32,308 nucleotides of DNA, taken from the NCBI GenBank assembly GCA_005776365.1, contig SXPK01000016.1:1-32308 (forward strand), given 5' to 3'. How positions within the stretch are numbered: the first letter of the stretch is position 1; every line of letters begins with the position of its first letter. A model generated the notes under the pieces. The model was given only the letters and a program-made list of their open reading frames with translations, was not told where the DNA came from and did not search any database. Source of the stretch: Planctomycetia bacterium (GTDB lineage: Bacteria > Planctomycetota > UBA1135 > UBA2386). Positions 29,892-32,308 of this stretch are shown here, piece by piece. The translations under genes and the position numbers were made by a program.

Positions 29892-31367
29892 CTACTTGCG
29901 CGGCCTCAAGTCAGCCGGCGCCACACCGAGCCCGACAAGCCTTGCAAGGCTGTTCTTGCGTGGGGCGGTTTGACCCAGCAGGCCGCTCACCTTGGCTGCT
30001 TCGATCAGAATGCCACCGCGATGCTGATCAAGGACTGCGGCGAGGTCCGCGAGATCCGTGACCACAGCACGCGCTCCATCAGGACGGAGCGCGCGCAGTT
30101 CGCTCGGCGCAACGACGTCCACTTCGAATGCGAGCAAGTCTGCTGGCGTCCCGCGGAGGTCTGGCGGCGCTTCGTCGAGAACGAGAGCCGCGAGATCCAA
30201 ATCATTGGGTGCAGTCCACACCCGATGGCCGCGCAGCGCTGGCCCACCGGGGATCGATACGGTGATCTGTTCGCGATCGATGTCGACATCGCCCCATGTC
30301 TCGCTGGCCGTGTAGGCGCCATCGACGACGCTGCGCGCCGTCATGACCACCGCGCGACCACTCGCATCCAACCACAGCACGCCGGTGCCTTCGCCCCGGA
30401 TGCGGTCGTCTGCCGAGAAGGTGTCGCGGTCCACCGCGTCATAGACGATGCGGACGAGCACGATTGGATCGCCGGTATCTGCGACGCGCGAAGCTTGCTT
30501 GGCGATCGCTTCTGGCGGCACTTCGCCGACTGCGAGGTCCGGTCGTTCGGCTGCCGCGCCGGCGCGATGGCCGTCGACCACGGGCGAGCCCTTTCCTGGC
30601 TCGGTCGCATAGGCGACGAACGGCGAGACGATCGCTGAAAAGTCCGCGATGGCAAATCCAGACAGCAGCGCACCGCTCAGGTGCGGGCGCGCGACCCAGA
30701 AGACGCTGTGATCGGTCACCGTGTGGCGATGGCGATTGTCGACCCGCAGCGCGACTTCGACGCATCGGCCATCGGCCGCAAGCCTCACGCTCCGTACGTC
30801 CCCGGTTTGCGTGCCGCGGAACACGATCGGTGAACCTTCGCGCAAGCCGTGGTTCTCCGGCACCAGCAAGGTCATCAACAGGTCGCCGTGACCAATCGGG
30901 GCGAGCGTGTCAGGTTCGACGATCGCAGGCGGCCGCTCGTCGCCGGCCAACGTGGCGCCTGCCAACAGACGCGAGCCGCGTTCTTTCGGGGTCAAGAATG
31001 CGACGTAGGCATCGCGCACCAAGGTGTCGAGACCCGACGCGCCCGACGCCAGCCCGGAGAAGCGCGGCGCAACGATCCAGAATGCGGCGTTGATGCACGC
31101 TTGCTCTTCCCCCGCGGCATCGAGCATCAGATCGACCACCGCCTTGCTGCCGTCCTCCGCAACCTGCACCGCGCGCACTTGACCTACCCGCACGCCGCGG
31201 TAGCGCACGTCAGCTCCAGTCCGCAACCCACGCGCGTCACGGAACTCGACGCGGATCGGCATTCCGCTTCCGCCTTGCGCCGAAGTCAGCGCCTTCCACA
31301 AGACGAGCGCGCCGACGATTGCCAGCGCCAGCGCGACAACCCCCAACAAGTAGCGGGATCGGTGCAT
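29892..31367 (-). CDS. Two-MCE-domain lipid-transport protein with trypsin-like pseudoprotease C-terminus
   Basis: A 491-residue periplasmic protein with one membrane anchor (6-24). I start it at ATG 31367; a GTG 15 codons upstream gives a charged start and is less likely. MCE 1 (about 36-126, VEFRDARGLRTGADVRYRGVRVGQV, FWIVAPRFS) and MCE 2 (about 162-255, LVPENHGLREGSPIVFRGTQTGDV, FWVARPHLSG) match PqiB-like MCE proteins, which form lipid-carrying tunnels between the membranes. Residues 325-465 resemble a trypsin/HtrA-like fold: GEGTGVLWLDASG, VVMTARSVVDGA, ITVSIPGG, NDLDLAALVLD, HRGGILIEAAKVSGLLG. The His position is Arg/Ser and the Ser of the GNSGGPL site is replaced, so it should be inactive. 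It leads the operon with the MlaF-MlaE fusion. Confidence 0.84.
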   Translation of the reverse strand: MHRSRYLLGVVALALAIVGALVLWKALTSAQGGSGMPIRVEFRDARGLRTGADVRYRGVRVGQVRAVQVAEDGSKAVVDLMLDAAGEEQACINAAFWIVAPRFSGLASGASGLDTLVRDAYVAFLTPKERGSRLLAGATLAGDERPPAIVEPDTLAPIGHGDLLMTLLVPENHGLREGSPIVFRGTQTGDVRSVRLAADGRCVEVALRVDNRHRHTVTDHSVFWVARPHLSGALLSGFAIADFSAIVSPFVAYATEPGKGSPVVDGHRAGAAAERPDLAVGEVPPEAIAKQASRVADTGDPIVLVRIVYDAVDRDTFSADDRIRGEGTGVLWLDASGRAVVMTARSVVDGAYTASETWGDVDIDREQITVSIPGGPALRGHRVWTAPNDLDLAALVLDEAPPDLRGTPADLLAFEVDVVAPSELRALRPDGARAVVTDLADLAAVLDQHRGGILIEAAKVSGLLGQTAPRKNSLARLVGLGVAPADLRPRK

Positions 31368-31403
31368 CGTGCGGATTCCTGCTTGGCGCCGCACCCTCTG
31401 CGT

Positions 31404-31430
31404 TTCCGCCACCGCGCCGGAGCGGCGGAA
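31404..31430 (-). terminator. Hairpin between gyrB and the MCE operon
   Basis: TTCCGCC and GGCGGAA pair over seven bases, and CCG/CGG inside pairs again. It lies in the 72-base gap after the gyrB stop. No U-run follows, so it is a weak terminator candidate and could equally be an attenuator. Confidence 0.35.
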
Positions 31431-31439
31431 GGTGGTTGA

Positions 31440-32308
31440 TCAGATGTCGATGTTGGTCGCTTCGATCGCGTGCTTCTCGATGAACTCACGCCGCGGCTCG
31501 ACCTCAGGTCCCATCAACACTGTGAACATCTGGTCGGCCTCGACCATGTCATTGACGGTGACTCGCTTCAATGTGCGACGCTCGGGGTCCATCGTCGACT
31601 CGAAGAGCTGAGATGGATTCATCTCGCCGAGACCTTTGTAGCGTTGCGGTGGCTCGACTTCGCGCTCGCAGAGTTGCGTCAGCGCGCGCGCCGCGTCGCC
31701 GAGGTCGTCGAACACATCCGGCGTGCCATTGCCGCTCTTAACCGACCACTGTGCGAAGCCACGCTTCAGCATGTGGGGTTGAATGTCGAACGTCGCGAGC
31801 TTGCGCAGCAGGTTCTGCATCTCGAGGCCCATGTGCAACGCGTAGACCTCGAGGTCCGATTCTTCACGACGGTGCTTCGACTCGGGACCGGTGTAGATGT
31901 TGAGATCGCGACCAAGCGCCGTCTTGACCTTCTCGGTCTCCGCCTTGAGCTGCGATTCTGTGTCGAAGAACACGCCCTTGCCGCCGCGCACGACGAAGTA
32001 AGACGGCAACGTGAAATCCGGAACCGTTGCCGAGGTCGCGTAGTCACGCACCGAGATCAGACCGTCGGCAGGAAGACGCGACTGACAGGCAAAGACGCGA
32101 TGCAGCGCTTCGATCAGGTTGCGCAACTCTCTGCCTGAGAAGCTGCGGCCGCCCTGCACAGTGAGCTTGGTTTCGCCCAGACCCAGCTCGGCCATGATTT
32201 CGATCTTCTCGTCCTCGGTGACTGCGTAGCGCTCGGTCTTGCCCTTCTTGATGCGAGAGAGCGGTGGTTGCGCAACGAACACGTGCCCTCGCGAAACCCA
32301 CTCGGGCA
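31440..32308 (-). CDS. gyrB: DNA gyrase subunit B, C-terminal part (cut by window edge)
   Basis: The B subunit of the type II topoisomerase that adds negative supercoils. The gene enters from the right edge, so its N-terminal ATPase and transducer domains are missing. Visible are the end of the Toprim domain ([18 protein letters not shown]), the insert region, and the typical gyrase tail [29 protein letters not shown], then [16 protein letters not shown] and IDI at the end. The tail distinguishes it from ParE with good but not full certainty. The only deviation I note is LSRI where PLYKV/PLYRI is usual. Confidence 0.92.
   Translation of the reverse strand, partial: PEWVSRGHVFVAQPPLSRIKKGKTERYAVTEDEKIEIMAELGLGETKLTVQGGRSFSGRELRNLIEALHRVFACQSRLPADGLISVRDYATSATVPDFTLPSYFVVRGGKGVFFDTESQLKAETEKVKTALGRDLNIYTGPESKHRREESDLEVYALHMGLEMQNLLRKLATFDIQPHMLKRGFAQWSVKSGNGTPDVFDDLGDAARALTQLCEREVEPPQRYKGLGEMNPSQLFESTMDPERRTLKRVTVNDMVEADQMFTVLMGPEVEPRREFIEKHAIEATNIDI

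Noticed and set aside
1-32308. CRISPR arrays, prophage, insertion sequences, toxin-antitoxin or other defence genes
   Set aside because: No direct-repeat array, transposase, integrase, terminal repeats or known defence domains could be seen; base composition is even across the window.

Overview
This window looks like chromosomal DNA from a high-GC, diderm bacterium, most likely a member of the Planctomycetota. The clues are a three-copy CHRD protein ending in a short G-x-GC domain that I recall as typical of secreted proteins in some planctomycete lineages, many long lineage-specific genes, a signal peptidase I with a very large insertion, and a full Kdo/LPS-export gene set. The lineage call is inference; a marker-gene tree would settle it. 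Genes are tightly packed, with many 1-4 base stop/start overlaps. I see no phage, insertion sequence, CRISPR array, tRNA or rRNA.

Layout, left part. A truncated purF leaves the left edge (minus strand), followed by a class IV aminotransferase (plus). Next is a minus-strand block: a small AT-hook-like protein behind two perfect palindromes, and a coupled three-gene unit (signal peptidase I, a degenerate CPBP-like membrane protein, and a secreted CBM9-like protein whose C-terminus resembles a metal-less metallo-beta-lactamase fold). A plus-strand run follows: a duplicated-domain protein, an isopropylmalate synthase-family enzyme and an HPt protein. Then come, on the minus strand, a small Cys/His-rich protein with a strong Shine-Dalgarno, a sugar isomerase-like TIM barrel, a single-TM protein, and the fmt-rsmB pair.

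Middle part. A HIT-like nucleotidyltransferase-fold protein (plus) meets the CHRD protein (minus). After scpA (minus) comes the plus-strand operon kdsD-kdsC-lptC/lptA-like-lptD, which makes the Kdo precursor and carries LPS across the periplasm to the outer membrane. Its third gene encodes 942 residues, with LptC-like sequence at the N-terminus and LptA/OstA-like sequence at the C-terminus.

Right part. A DUF481-type outer membrane protein and an EttA-type ABC-F ATPase lie on the minus strand, and tatA/B on the plus strand. A minus-strand lipid-transport unit follows: a two-MCE-domain protein with a C-terminal domain that looks like a catalytically dead trypsin/HtrA fold, a MlaF-MlaE ATPase-permease fusion, and a free-standing MshEN protein. 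A truncated gyrB leaves the right edge. The main theme of the right half is outer membrane building (Kdo, Lpt, MCE). The most unusual items are the MCE-pseudoprotease fusion, the giant LptC/LptA-like bridge protein and the CBM9-pseudo-metallo-beta-lactamase protein.
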